A DNA stretch of 64,000 bases from Prochlorococcus sp. AG-355-I04 (GCA_003280915.1 QCDL01000002.1:1-64000); one strand, 5' to 3'; counted from the stretch's first letter, positions 7,234-16,707 are shown. Notes: generated by a model not told the origin, from the sequence alone. A program made the numbers and translations.

Positions 7234-7365
7234 ATGAAAAATAAAGAATTTAATGTGACTCAAGGAATGGCTTTGTTACTTTTGAAGCCATTAAATTTAC
7301 CTGCTAACTACGTCCTAAATCTCATAATTTACATAACTAATCCTAGTAACAATATTGGATACTAA
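7234..7365 (+). CDS. Possible 43-residue microprotein
   Basis: Starts MKNKEFNVTQGMALLLLKPL and carries two short hydrophobic stretches. A TATAAT box at 7206-7211 lies 22 bases before the ATG, which would give a nearly leaderless message. The stop overlaps the stop of the convergent DUF1651 gene by four bases. No family known. Confidence 0.45.
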   Translation: MKNKEFNVTQGMALLLLKPLNLPANYVLNLIIYITNPSNNIGY

Positions 7366-7613
7366 TAGTCTTCCCAAACTGGTTTGGTTCTCCTCCAACC
7401 TTGAGAGATTAACTTTCTCCATTCATCTCTAGCTTCATCAACTTTAAGTTCTTCTCTGGTTGTCATAAGAGGTGGTTCTTTTCCTAAAACACCAATAATT
7501 CTTCCAGAGTCAATAAACATATATTCAAAAAATTTATCTTTATTTTGATTATTCTTTGAAAACCTTTTAACCCTTGAACGATTCGAATTTATAAGCCAAA
7601 AATTTTCTGTCAA
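7362..7613 (-). CDS. DUF1651-type small protein
   Basis: An 83-residue soluble protein with the pattern of the DUF1651 family of marine cyanobacteria: an N-terminal WLIN block, a basic region, and a C-terminal Arg/Trp-rich end (RDEWRKLISQGWRRTKPVW). Function unknown. ATG start. It lies 11 bases downstream of clpS on the same strand, so co-transcription is likely. The family call is from memory of the motif pattern. Confidence 0.7.
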   Translation of the reverse strand: MTENFWLINSNRSRVKRFSKNNQNKDKFFEYMFIDSGRIIGVLGKEPPLMTTREELKVDEARDEWRKLISQGWRRTKPVWEDY

Positions 7614-7624
7614 TATTACTTTTT

Positions 7625-7912
7625 TTATGTTTTCTCAATTGGAGCCATTGTTAAGCCTTTGCTGAATAGTTGCTCATGATATAGTTCTGCCTGTTCAAGA
7701 TTACCTCTCCATACCTCTGCTGAACCTGTCTTGTCAACATTGATGGTTAAATCCCATGCCATTTGTTCACTCATGCCTGGTATTATTGTTAGGAGACAAT
7801 TTGCGACATGCTGAAAAGTATTAAAATTGTCATCAAGAACTATAACTCTTGCTTCTGGATATTTTGCTTTAGATTTTTTTGGATCTAAGACTTTGCCGAG
7901 TGAATTAAACAT
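7625..7912 (-). CDS. clpS: ClpS-type adaptor for the Clp protease
   Basis: I take ATG 7912 (MFNSLGKVLDPKKSKAK) as the start, giving 95 residues; the frame also opens at 7963 with 17 extra residues of less family-like sequence. ClpS hands substrates with destabilising N-terminal residues to ClpC/ClpA. The fold-defining block VIVLDDNFNTFQHV and the C-terminal GLTMAPIE match cyanobacterial ClpS. The residues that in Caulobacter ClpS bind the substrate amino group (Asn47, Asp49, His79) appear as Asp, Asn and Asp here. Next gene upstream is tRNA-Met. Confidence 0.9.
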   Translation of the reverse strand: MFNSLGKVLDPKKSKAKYPEARVIVLDDNFNTFQHVANCLLTIIPGMSEQMAWDLTINVDKTGSAEVWRGNLEQAELYHEQLFSKGLTMAPIEKT

Positions 7913-7980
7913 TATTGTCGATAATATTTTAATAAAATTAAAATTTTCACCTATTTTCTTCAATTGAAAAGTATTGATAA

Positions 7981-8054
<74 letters not shown>

Positions 8055-8083
8055 ATGGGAATATTGTAAGGCATTGGTTGTAC

Positions 8084-8566
8084 TTAATTACCATTTTGAA
8101 AATTTATTTGTTTGTGGGCCTCATATATAGCAATTCCGCATGCTACAGAAAGGTTTAGACTTCTAACGCCTTTTCGATCATTGTTTCCAGTCTGTATATT
8201 CGGCATAAATATTGATATTAAAAAATCGCTTTTATCAATAATGGAATCGGGTAATCCTGAATCTTCTCTCCCAAATAGCAAAATATCATCTCGCTTAAAT
8301 TTAAAATCCTTCAAATATAATCCATTTTTTTTACTAAAAGAAATTATTCTTTTTGTTGATTTTGTCGCTAAAAATTTTTCAAAATTCTTATACTTATTAA
8401 CAGTAACTAGAGGCCAATAGTCTAATCCTGCTCTTTTTAAATATTTATCTTCTAGCTTAAAACCCAAGGGCTCTATAAGATTTAAAGGGATATTAAATGC
8501 AGCACATGATCTGGCAATATTACCAGTATTTTGTGGGATTCTAGGTTCAAAAAGGGCGACTTCCAA
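8084..8566 (-). CDS. trmL: tRNA (cytidine/uridine-34 2'-O)-methyltransferase TrmL
   Basis: A 160-residue SPOUT enzyme that 2'-O-methylates the wobble base of tRNA-Leu isoacceptors. Family blocks are present: IPQNTGNIARSCAAF near the N-terminus (about 10-24), LLFGREDSGLP (about 96-106) and RSLNLSVACGIAIYE near the C-terminus, which form the trefoil-knot S-adenosylmethionine site. Length is typical. It follows cobU on the same strand with two bases between them. Confidence 0.93.
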   Translation of the reverse strand: MEVALFEPRIPQNTGNIARSCAAFNIPLNLIEPLGFKLEDKYLKRAGLDYWPLVTVNKYKNFEKFLATKSTKRIISFSKKNGLYLKDFKFKRDDILLFGREDSGLPDSIIDKSDFLISIFMPNIQTGNNDRKGVRSLNLSVACGIAIYEAHKQINFQNGN

Positions 8567-8568
8567 TT

Positions 8569-9129
8569 TTAAGTGGGTATTTCAATACTTATTTCATCTA
8601 TTTTGATTGCTCTGCCGTTTATAGCCAGCCAATTATCTTTTGATATTTTGGTTATTCTCTTTTGAAGTTCGCCAATTCTTTCAATATAAATATTACCAAT
8701 TTTATATTCAGAGACCAAACTCCAACCTACTTGTTCTCCAACAATAATTGTTATGCTTTTTCTTTTCATTAAGAGACTTATAAGTGAATTCATTTCTGTT
8801 GACCATTCATTTTGTTCCTTGCCAATACTTTTCATAACGAATCCGCCAATAGAATCTATTAATAATGGACCCTCTTCTTTCCTTAATGTATTTAATAGAT
8901 CTGTCGTTTCTATTAATTTCCAATCTTTTGGCCTTCTTTTTCGATGTAAATAAATTTTATCTTGCCATTCTTTATCATCCAAATTGTTTTCAGATAAGGC
9001 AACATATGATAACTTTTTTACCTCCTTTCCAAGGTGCTCTGCGAATTCACTTTTGCCACTCTTTGTACCCCCTGTAATAAAAACTATAAAAGATGAATAT
9101 TCACTAATACTTAAATCCTTGGAATTCAT
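8569..9129 (-). CDS. cobU: Adenosylcobinamide kinase/adenosylcobinamide-phosphate guanylyltransferase
   Basis: A 186-residue bifunctional enzyme of late cobalamin assembly. It phosphorylates and then guanylylates adenosylcobinamide. The P-loop GGTKSGKS is at residues 20-27, and the block HRKRRPKDWKLIET (about 62-75) contains the His region used for the GMP intermediate. The later VGEQVGWSLVSE replaces the more usual VSNEVGWG form. Same strand as trmL, two bases apart. Fits with cobN and metH in this window. Confidence 0.92.
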   Translation of the reverse strand: MNSKDLSISEYSSFIVFITGGTKSGKSEFAEHLGKEVKKLSYVALSENNLDDKEWQDKIYLHRKRRPKDWKLIETTDLLNTLRKEEGPLLIDSIGGFVMKSIGKEQNEWSTEMNSLISLLMKRKSITIIVGEQVGWSLVSEYKIGNIYIERIGELQKRITKISKDNWLAINGRAIKIDEISIEIPT

Positions 9130-9139
9130 AAATTCTCTA

Positions 9140-9451
9140 TTATTTAGAGAAATACCACCATGTCGCTAAAGGAATAATTGTAGCAGCAATTAACAAGCCT
9201 ATAACTATGTAGGTAGCAGTTGAACTCTCAGTATCTTTTGATCTCATAGTGTTAAAATTTGGATCCACTACAGGGTTGTCGATTGATGAGGGCTGACTTT
9301 TTTCGTAATTTATAACAGTCTTCTGTTGAGCAATACCAAAATATTTATTTATACTGTTAATTTCATTTGCGTATGTAGTCGAAGGGATAAGAATAAGAAT
9401 AAAGCCAGTAAAGATAAGGGAAATTATATATTTATTGATGTTTAGGTTCAT
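9140..9451 (-). CDS. Exported or membrane-anchored 103-residue hypothetical protein
   Basis: An N-terminal hydrophobic segment ends in a signal-peptidase-like TYA-NE site (about residue 28). A polar, Ser/Asn-rich middle follows, then one C-terminal membrane helix (about 80-98) ending WWYFSK. This suggests a lumenal or periplasmic loop tethered by the C-terminus. It lies 10 bases upstream of cobU on the same strand. No family recognised. Confidence 0.65.
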   Translation of the reverse strand: MNLNINKYIISLIFTGFILILIPSTTYANEINSINKYFGIAQQKTVINYEKSQPSSIDNPVVDPNFNTMRSKDTESSTATYIVIGLLIAATIIPLATWWYFSK

Positions 9452-9561
9452 TTTGAGAGTTTTGATTAATTATATATTAAAAAGAATATGTTTGAGTAAT
9501 TTTAAATGTACTAAAGAATATAATGTTTGCATAATTTAATTAGAAATAACATATTTAAAAT

Positions 9562-10188
9562 ATGGGATTCAATGGGAAATCATTAATATCAGTCGGTGTA
9601 ATACTCTTTATTTTTCAGATAGCAAATTTCATTTCTATAGAAACAATCACTCCTGAGCTTGAAAGAGCACAAGTGTTAGCTGCAATAGCTTCGTTAATTA
9701 TTATTTTGATAGGTTTTTTATTTAAACAATTCAAACCCATATCTGGCAAGAAAGCTGTTTTAAAAGGAGAAAATAGGTTTCTCTACGATAGAAACATGCC
9801 TGATGAAGTTATTGATGAACTTGCATGGGGTTCAGAAGCGATATTAACTTCTACAGCAGCAGCAGCAATTTTAATCCATAATGATGGCGTTAATTTATTG
9901 AGGAGGGGTATCACTTCAAGTAATGATTTTAAACCTGGGGAAACTTGTCTGAGATCTATTAAAGATATGAAATTAATATCATTGGCAAACACTAAATTTT
10001 ATCCTGGAAAAGATGAATTTTATAATTTTTGTGCTGAAATTCCATCTATTTTAGTTGTACCTATAAACAATAAGGCATTTATATTGATTGGAGGCTGGAG
10101 TGCTAAGTGTTTTACGAAGTCTGATGAAAAATGGATTAACAACTGGTCCAAAAAAATTAATAATATTTTCTCAAAAAATAATATTTAA
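9562..10188 (+). CDS. CCB2/CCB4-like cytochrome b6f cofactor-assembly protein
   Basis: A 208-residue protein with two N-terminal membrane helices (about 8-25 and 38-56) and a soluble C-terminal domain with a GAF-like pattern (the GSEAILTSTAAAAILIH block and VVPINNKAFILIGGWS). This is the layout of the CCB2/CCB4 family needed to attach haem ci to cytochrome b6 in plastids and cyanobacteria. ATG start. It converges with the LptC-like gene, overlapping by four bases. Role inferred from family. Confidence 0.8.
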   Translation: MGFNGKSLISVGVILFIFQIANFISIETITPELERAQVLAAIASLIIILIGFLFKQFKPISGKKAVLKGENRFLYDRNMPDEVIDELAWGSEAILTSTAAAAILIHNDGVNLLRRGITSSNDFKPGETCLRSIKDMKLISLANTKFYPGKDEFYNFCAEIPSILVVPINNKAFILIGGWSAKCFTKSDEKWINNWSKKINNIFSKNNI

Positions 10189-10808
10189 AAATATATTATT
10201 GATTTAACTCTTTTATCTTTTGCTTTAAAGCTTACTGATTCAGTATTTAAATTGTAGAAAGCATTTTCTGAGTTTATTTCATATTTATTTTCGTTATTTT
10301 CATCTTTAATTATATATTTTACTGGATTGAAAAATTCAATTATGTTATCTGAACCTAATATGGCTTTTCCTGAATTTAAGATGATATTTTGATTTTCAAA
10401 TCTTATATTCCCCTTTAATAGATAGTTAGTATTTTCTATATTCCAAATAAAATTATCAGCATTTAAAATATCCTCATTCTTTTTTAAAGTTTTTAATTTA
10501 ACATTCCCTTTCATTTTCAAGAGTTTATTGTTGTCTGATAATGTAGATTCTTCTGAACTAATAATATATTTAGTTTCTTTCCCATTAAGAATATTAATAA
10601 TAGGTTTTTTTAATTCGAATTTTAATTCAATATTGTTATAACTCGAATTTGGACTGGTAATAGAATATATTTTATCTCCACTTTTAGAGAAAATAGTCAT
10701 ATCTAAACTGTCTATTTTTTGTTCAACTTTATTTTCATCAATTAGATTTGGGGTACAACCAAACATAAATAATGGAAGAAAAATTATTAATCTACAATTT
10801 TTGCTCAT
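10185..10808 (-). CDS. LptC-like lipoprotein, putative LPS-export component
   Basis: About 207 residues. A short hydrophobic signal ends in the lipobox FMFGC, and the rest is beta-strand rich (repeats of the type LKMKGNVKL and YLLKGNIRF), as in LptC/OstA beta-jellyroll proteins that carry lipopolysaccharide across the periplasm. I choose ATG 10808; the frame opens at TTG 10814. The start lies inside the last 17 bases of metG, so the two are co-transcribed. Confidence 0.8.
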   Translation of the reverse strand: MSKNCRLIIFLPLFMFGCTPNLIDENKVEQKIDSLDMTIFSKSGDKIYSITSPNSSYNNIELKFELKKPIINILNGKETKYIISSEESTLSDNNKLLKMKGNVKLKTLKKNEDILNADNFIWNIENTNYLLKGNIRFENQNIILNSGKAILGSDNIIEFFNPVKYIIKDENNENKYEINSENAFYNLNTESVSFKAKDKRVKSIIYF

Positions 10809-12336
10809 ACTCAAGTTTATTTATGATTGGAGTGGGTTTAGGAAGACTTGAGTTGCTTACTAATAATCCCCAAATTAATTGTTTTTTCCAAGGAATTTCC
10901 TCTCTGTATATAGAGCCAAGTTGTTCATTAATTTTTGTAGATAATTCGGGCAATAAAGGTAGTAATAGTGATCCTATTATTCGGGTACTTTCTAAAACGT
11001 TATAAATAATTTCTTTAACTAGAGGTAGATTATCTTTCTCTTTGATTAGCACCCATGGCTGATTATCATTCAAGTACAAATTTGTATTAATTGCTAGGCT
11101 AAGTACTTCATTAGCTGCTAAATCTAATTTGTAGTTATCAAAGTTATAAATATAATTTTCAACTGCAATTTTGGCAAAATTCTCTAATTTATTTTCACTT
11201 AAAATTTTTTCATTATTTGGCACTTTATTATCAAACCATTTTCTAGACATAGATGATGTTCTATTTAATAAATTACCAATTGTATTAGCTAAGTCATTAT
11301 TGATGATGTCAACAAATCTTTTATCTTGAAAATCCCCATCATTTCCTAGTGATATGTCTTTAATGAGGTACCACCTCACAGGATCATTTCCATATTTTGT
11401 AAGCAATAAATCAGGGTCGAGTACATTTCCTAAGCTTTTACCCATTTTTTGCCCCTCTCTTGTAAGAAATCCGTGCCCAAAAACCTTTTTAGGAACTTTC
11501 ATTTTGGCAGAAATGAGCATTGCAGGCCAATATACAGCATGGAATCTCAGAATATCCTTACCAATTAAATGAACATCAGCTGGCCATCCTCCATTAATTG
11601 ATTTTCCTAATGAATGTTCTGTCGCATCAGAACTTATGGCACTTACATATCCAAGTAAAGCATCAAACCAAACATAAAACGTATGATTTTCGTTACCAGG
11701 GACTGGAATTCCCCATGTAACATTTGTTCTTGAAATTGAAAAATCCTTTAAACCTCTAGAAACAAAATTTATAATTTCATTCTTTCTCTCTATTGGCTCT
11801 ATAAAGGAAGGTTCGTTGACTATTGTCTCGATTTCTTTTTGATATTTTGAAAGCCTAAAGAAGAGATTCTCTTCATTTTTCCATTCTAAATTTTTTTGAT
11901 GTATTGGACACTTGTATGTTGATGAATTTTCTGGATTATCTTTAAATTCTTCACAACCGACACAATACCAACCTTTTTGAACTCCCATATAGATATCATC
12001 TGATGCTTTTACTCTTTCATAAAATTCATTCACAACAAATTCGTGATTTTTTGAGCTTGTTCTTATAAATTTGTCAAAGGATATATTCCAATCTTTCCAA
12101 CTATTATTAAAGACTTCTGAGATTTCATCACAATGTGATTTTGGTTCAATACCCTTTTCATTGGCTGTTCTTTGTATTTTCAAACCATGTTCATCAACAC
12201 CAGTGATGAAAATAACATCTTCACCTGAAAGTCTTTTATACCTAGCTATAGAGTCACAAATAATTGTTGTATATACACTTCCTAAATGAGGTTTATCATT
12301 AACATAGTATAAAGGTGTAGTAATGACAAAAGTCAT
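10792..12336 (-). CDS. metG: Methionyl-tRNA synthetase
   Basis: A 514-residue class I synthetase charging tRNA-Met. HIGH-type motif HLGS at residues 17-20, KMSKS-type KMGKS at 297-301, and a zinc-type cluster Cys125, Cys128, Cys143 and His146 in the connective peptide. The C-terminal EMAP-like tRNA-binding extension seen in E. coli is absent, giving the short bacterial form. ATG start. The tRNA-Met(CAT) in this window is a substrate. Confidence 0.97.
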   Translation of the reverse strand: MTFVITTPLYYVNDKPHLGSVYTTIICDSIARYKRLSGEDVIFITGVDEHGLKIQRTANEKGIEPKSHCDEISEVFNNSWKDWNISFDKFIRTSSKNHEFVVNEFYERVKASDDIYMGVQKGWYCVGCEEFKDNPENSSTYKCPIHQKNLEWKNEENLFFRLSKYQKEIETIVNEPSFIEPIERKNEIINFVSRGLKDFSISRTNVTWGIPVPGNENHTFYVWFDALLGYVSAISSDATEHSLGKSINGGWPADVHLIGKDILRFHAVYWPAMLISAKMKVPKKVFGHGFLTREGQKMGKSLGNVLDPDLLLTKYGNDPVRWYLIKDISLGNDGDFQDKRFVDIINNDLANTIGNLLNRTSSMSRKWFDNKVPNNEKILSENKLENFAKIAVENYIYNFDNYKLDLAANEVLSLAINTNLYLNDNQPWVLIKEKDNLPLVKEIIYNVLESTRIIGSLLLPLLPELSTKINEQLGSIYREEIPWKKQLIWGLLVSNSSLPKPTPIINKLEYEQKL

Positions 12337-12404
12337 AAAGCTTTTTTATTAATACTAACAGATATTTTTTAAACTAATAAAAACACATTATATTTATTAT
12401 CTTA

Positions 12405-13589
12405 TTAATAAATAAATTCTAAAAGATTACTATCATTTATTATATATTTAACTTTATATACTTTATTACTATATATTTCTATTGATACAAAAAGAGAAAT
12501 AAGTATTTCTAGTGAATAATCAGGAAAATAAACCAAAGCAATATTTTTTTTATGATTAATCCACTTAACGAATATTATTTTATAAAAAGATTTTTTTTCA
12601 TTCTTAAAAAATAATTTTAAATACTTAAATTTATCATTTCTAAATATATTATTATTCTCTGTTTGTCTATTTTTTGAATAATCAATAATCTTTGAGAGTG
12701 AATCTTTACTTAGAACATCGTAATTATTTATTTTGTTATAGACTTGCCTTTGTATAATTAAATCAAGATATCTTCTCAATGGTGATGTGCATTGTACATA
12801 CATTTTAAGGCCCAATGATTCATGGATTCCGGGCTTAGTAGTTATGTAACTTCTTCCCATATATTGTTTTAATATTATATATTTAATATCACTATCATTA
12901 TATCTATTGAGTATTTCAGATGGATTGCAATTTATTTTTTGAATCCTAAATGCAGCTGCTAAATCATATTTATCTATAAATAAACTTGTTACATAACCCA
13001 TTAATATCATTGATTCTGCAACTATAATTTGTGATATTGTTTTCTCTAATTTAATTAGCATAATCTTATCCTCATATATTTTTATTTTATTATTAGGACT
13101 TTCAAAAATAATTGCTCCTTGTTTCTTTCTGAATGTAATACTTTTTTCTAATAAATTTTTAATCTCAATTAATTCTATTTCTTCTTTGGGTTCTATTTCT
13201 AATATTTCATTTGCATCTTCGTATGTTAATTGATATTTTGGTTTTATTATTGCTTCAGTTATTTCATATTTATTTATTGATCCATCGTCATTGAATTCTA
13301 TTGCTGCACTAATAGTTTCTGAAACTTTATTTTGAGCTAAATTTGCCTTCTCAAGAATATCCTTAGGAAGCATTGGGACATATTGATCAATTAAATATAA
13401 ACTGCTATTTCTCTTTCTTGCATTTAAATCAACACTAGAGTCATGCAAAAATAGCTTGCATGGATTACTAATATGTATCCATAAATTTTTTTTATTTCCT
13501 TCTTTTATTTCTAATGAAATAGCATCATCAACCTCATGTGGATCTTCAGAGTCAATAATATATGTTTTTAAATCAGTTAAATCTTTCAA
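12405..13589 (-). CDS. RNase II/R-family exoribonuclease, RNB domain only
   Basis: A 394-residue protein that is nearly all RNB catalytic domain. The metal-binding motif IDSEDPHEVDDAIS is at residues 12-25, and the SPLRRYLDLIIQRQV block comes later. It lacks the N-terminal cold-shock/OB domains of E. coli RNase II and RNase R, and any C-terminal S1 domain is weak. It degrades RNA 3' to 5'. It lies 45 bases downstream of rpsR on the same strand. Very AT-rich, Ile/Lys/Asn-heavy. Confidence 0.88.
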   Translation of the reverse strand: MKDLTDLKTYIIDSEDPHEVDDAISLEIKEGNKKNLWIHISNPCKLFLHDSSVDLNARKRNSSLYLIDQYVPMLPKDILEKANLAQNKVSETISAAIEFNDDGSINKYEITEAIIKPKYQLTYEDANEILEIEPKEEIELIEIKNLLEKSITFRKKQGAIIFESPNNKIKIYEDKIMLIKLEKTISQIIVAESMILMGYVTSLFIDKYDLAAAFRIQKINCNPSEILNRYNDSDIKYIILKQYMGRSYITTKPGIHESLGLKMYVQCTSPLRRYLDLIIQRQVYNKINNYDVLSKDSLSKIIDYSKNRQTENNNIFRNDKFKYLKLFFKNEKKSFYKIIFVKWINHKKNIALVYFPDYSLEILISLFVSIEIYSNKVYKVKYIINDSNLLEFIY

Positions 13590-13634
13590 ATATTTGAAAT
13601 ATTAATTATAGTGCCAACTAGATGCAATATGAAA

Positions 13635-13856
13635 TTATCCTTCAGGATTTACGAAGGGTAAAAGAGCTACAATTCTGGCTCTCTTAACAGCTAATGTTAG
13701 ATCTCTTTGTTGCTTGGAGGTTAAACCTGTCATTCTTCTTGGCAAGATTTTTCCCCTCTCAGTTATGAATTTTTTTAGTAACTCTACATCCTTATAGTCA
13801 ATAGGATCTCCTGGCTTTATTGGTGATAATTGTTTTTTAAAAATTGAATTAGGCAT
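13635..13856 (-). CDS. rpsR: 30S ribosomal protein S18
   Basis: A 73-residue protein with the S18 core: [19 protein letters not shown], then [22 protein letters not shown], which binds 16S rRNA in the platform beside S6. Standard length for cyanobacterial and plastid S18. ATG start. It follows rpmG by 17 bases, the same gene pair seen in plastid genomes. Confidence 0.97.
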   Translation of the reverse strand: MPNSIFKKQLSPIKPGDPIDYKDVELLKKFITERGKILPRRMTGLTSKQQRDLTLAVKRARIVALLPFVNPEG

Positions 13857-13873
13857 GATTTAATTTGATTTGA

Positions 13874-14068
13874 TTACTTAATTTCTTTGTGAATTGTCAT
13901 TCTGTTTAAATGAGGATTAAACTTTTTTAGCTCTAATCTTTCTGTTGTATTTCTACGATTCTTTTCAGTAGTATATCTTGAGACACCATTTGATCTCTTA
14001 GGGTCTGTGCTTGTCCTAGCTTCTGTACATTCCAGGGTCACTACAACTCTTGTCCCTTTTTTAGCCAT
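13874..14068 (-). CDS. rpmG: 50S ribosomal protein L33
   Basis: The true start is ATG 14068 ([18 protein letters not shown]), giving 64 residues; the open frame extends 16 codons further upstream with non-conserved sequence. [19 protein letters not shown] is the conserved core. The zinc-ribbon cysteines are not kept apart from one Cys. Probably co-transcribed with rpsR and the RNB gene. Divergent from pheT. Confidence 0.96.
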   Translation of the reverse strand: MAKKGTRVVVTLECTEARTSTDPKRSNGVSRYTTEKNRRNTTERLELKKFNPHLNRMTIHKEIK

Positions 14069-14169
14069 TTTAATTAATACTTTATTGTATAATTTTCTAT
14101 TGTACATCTTCAACAAACTTTTTTGAAGATATACTCATTTCTTTTATCATCATTGATTAAAAAATATAT

Positions 14170-16614
14170 ATGAAAGTTTCTCAAAATTGGTTGAAAAATT
14201 TAGTAGAAATAAATTCTACTCCTGTAGATCTCTCTGAGAAATTGTCTATTGGTGGATTTGAGGTTGAATCATTAGAAGATTGTTCAAAAAATGTAAATGG
14301 TGTTGTTTTAGGTAAGGTATTATCTGTTTTAAAACACGAAGGTTCTGACAAACTTTCAATTTGCCAAGTCGATATTGGTAATTCAAAGAATTTACAAATT
14401 ATCTGTGGTGCTCCAAATATTAAACCAAATATTTATGTTTATGTTGCTACTGTCGGCGCGAAATTAGATGCAGTTGATTTAACTATTAAAAGAAGTGAAA
14501 TTAGAGGTGTAATGAGTGAAGGAATGATATGTTCACTGCAGGAACTTGGTTTAGAGGAATCTAGCGAAGGGATAGAGATCATTGATGAAGATTTGGCCCT
14601 AAAACATGAATTGGGCACTCCAGGGTCTGACTTGCTTCAATTAAATGATTTTATATATGATTTAGCCATTACAGCTAATAGACCTGATGGAATGTCTGTT
14701 ATAGGTATAGCCCGTGAAATTTCTGCTCTTTTAGAATCCACCTTAAATTTTCCAGAATTAAACCATAAATACAATATTCATTTAATTAAAGGAATTAAAC
14801 TTTGTCCAGAGGCTATAGAATCTAATTGTATTTATACAATAAGCTGCATTGATGGAGTAAATGGAGAGAAATTATCGCCAAGTTGGCTTAAAGACCGTAT
14901 AGAAAAATCAGGTGTAAAATCTATTAATCTTCTAGTTGATTTGACAAATTATATTCTTTTAGAACAAGGTCAACCTTTGCATGCGTTTGATAAAGATAAG
15001 CTGTCCAACTTAATTGGTAAGGAAGTTTCTCCAGAAGATTTCTCTGTAAGAAAAGGCAAGGATAACGAAAGTCTTATTTGCTTAGATGGTAAAGAATATG
15101 ACTTAAACGACAATATTACAGTTATTACTTGTTGTGATAAACCGGTAGCTATTGCAGGGGTTATAGGCGGTTTAGAGACTTCTGTAAGTAATACTACCTC
15201 ATCTATTTACCTTGAAGGCGCTGTTTTTAATCCAGTTACTATAAGAAAATCTTCTAAGGCGGTTGGCATAAGAACTGAATCTAGCAGCAGATACGAAAAA
15301 GGGATTTCATCAAAAAATACAATAAGTGCAGTAACAAGAGCTATTAATCTTTTAGAAGAATATTTTTCTATTAATTCACCAATCATCAATACTTCAAATT
15401 TAATAAGTAATGAGGATATACTTATTAAACTACGGAGAAATCGGATACATAAAATTCTTGGTCCATTAATAATTAACGATCAATTTGAAAAAAGAAATTT
15501 ATCTGATAATGAAATAGTTGATAAATTAACCCTAATAGGTTGTACTTTAAAGAATAAAGAATATGGCTGGGATGTAGCAGTAATTCCTAATAGATCACAT
15601 GATTTAACAAGAGAAATAGATTTAATTGAAGAAATAGCTAGGTTAATAGGGTATGACAGATTCGACTTAAAACTTCCTAATCCAATTAAGCCTGGAAAAT
15701 TGTCATCAGAACAGTTGGCATTGAGAAAAGTAAAAAATGGTTTTATAGAAAATGGTTTTAACGAGGTTCTAAGCTACTCACTTGTTCCAGAAGATGATGA
15801 AAAACTTATAAAGATTTCTAATCCTTTGTTATTAGAAACAAGCTGTCTTAGAGATAATATCTGGAAAGAACATTTGGAGATAGTGAACCGTAATATAAAA
15901 GCCGGACAAGCAAGTTGTTTTATATTTGAAATTGGAAATGTTTTTCAACAGAAAACTGAATTCATTCAAGATGAAGTTCTGAATGGTGCGATTTATGGAA
16001 ATAGAAAATTTGGTAAATGGATAAATTCAGGTAAGGATAACGATCTTAATTATTTCCAGGCCAGAGGAAAGTTAAAGGAGGCTTTATCATCTTTGAACAT
16101 AAAAATTGATGATAAACCTACTGATTCAATAGATTTTCTTCATCCAGGAAGAACAGCGAAATTAGTTATTGAAGGGAAAGATGCAGGTTATTTTGGTGAA
16201 ATACATCCCAAACTAATATTAGAAAAGAAGTCATTAAAAAAAGTTTATTTATTTAACATAAATGTTTCTAACCTCTTGGGAGCTAGTACAAGAAAAAATA
16301 AATGGATTCCAATATATAGGCAATACCCAATTGTTCCTAAAATTGAAAGAGATATAAATTTTGTTTTCAGTAAGAAATTTTTAATTAGCGAAATAACATC
16401 ACAAATAAGAAAAACAGGAAAAAATCTTCTAGAGGATGTAAATTTACTTGATGTTTTTGAAGATACTAAATTTGGAGATGATCATATAAGTTATACATTT
16501 AGATTATCTTATAGAGATAAAGATAAAACATTACTGGAATCGGACATTTCATTAATACATTCAAATATCATTTCTAATGTTGAAAAATGTTTTAATACTA
16601 AATTGAGGAATTAA
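14170..16614 (+). CDS. pheT: Phenylalanyl-tRNA synthetase beta subunit
   Basis: An 814-residue subunit of the heterotetrameric enzyme. Domain order: an OB-fold tRNA-binding domain (about 39-150, VVLGKVLSV...LQELGL), B3/B4 editing domain (about 215-390), B5 domain (about 415-500), the catalytic-like core, and a C-terminal FDX-ACB anticodon-binding domain (about 720-814, YRQYPIVPKIERDINFVF). Full length. ATG start. The pheS partner is not in the window. The downstream spacer begins the AGACTA repeat cluster. Confidence 0.97.
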   Translation: MKVSQNWLKNLVEINSTPVDLSEKLSIGGFEVESLEDCSKNVNGVVLGKVLSVLKHEGSDKLSICQVDIGNSKNLQIICGAPNIKPNIYVYVATVGAKLDAVDLTIKRSEIRGVMSEGMICSLQELGLEESSEGIEIIDEDLALKHELGTPGSDLLQLNDFIYDLAITANRPDGMSVIGIAREISALLESTLNFPELNHKYNIHLIKGIKLCPEAIESNCIYTISCIDGVNGEKLSPSWLKDRIEKSGVKSINLLVDLTNYILLEQGQPLHAFDKDKLSNLIGKEVSPEDFSVRKGKDNESLICLDGKEYDLNDNITVITCCDKPVAIAGVIGGLETSVSNTTSSIYLEGAVFNPVTIRKSSKAVGIRTESSSRYEKGISSKNTISAVTRAINLLEEYFSINSPIINTSNLISNEDILIKLRRNRIHKILGPLIINDQFEKRNLSDNEIVDKLTLIGCTLKNKEYGWDVAVIPNRSHDLTREIDLIEEIARLIGYDRFDLKLPNPIKPGKLSSEQLALRKVKNGFIENGFNEVLSYSLVPEDDEKLIKISNPLLLETSCLRDNIWKEHLEIVNRNIKAGQASCFIFEIGNVFQQKTEFIQDEVLNGAIYGNRKFGKWINSGKDNDLNYFQARGKLKEALSSLNIKIDDKPTDSIDFLHPGRTAKLVIEGKDAGYFGEIHPKLILEKKSLKKVYLFNINVSNLLGASTRKNKWIPIYRQYPIVPKIERDINFVFSKKFLISEITSQIRKTGKNLLEDVNLLDVFEDTKFGDDHISYTFRLSYRDKDKTLLESDISLIHSNIISNVEKCFNTKLRN

Positions 16615-16707
16615 TTGTATTGCTAATCTTATATAAGACTATAAAATAGTCTAGAAATAATTCTTAAATAAGACAGATAATAATCCTATAAAAGTAGTTA
16701 ATGTTGT

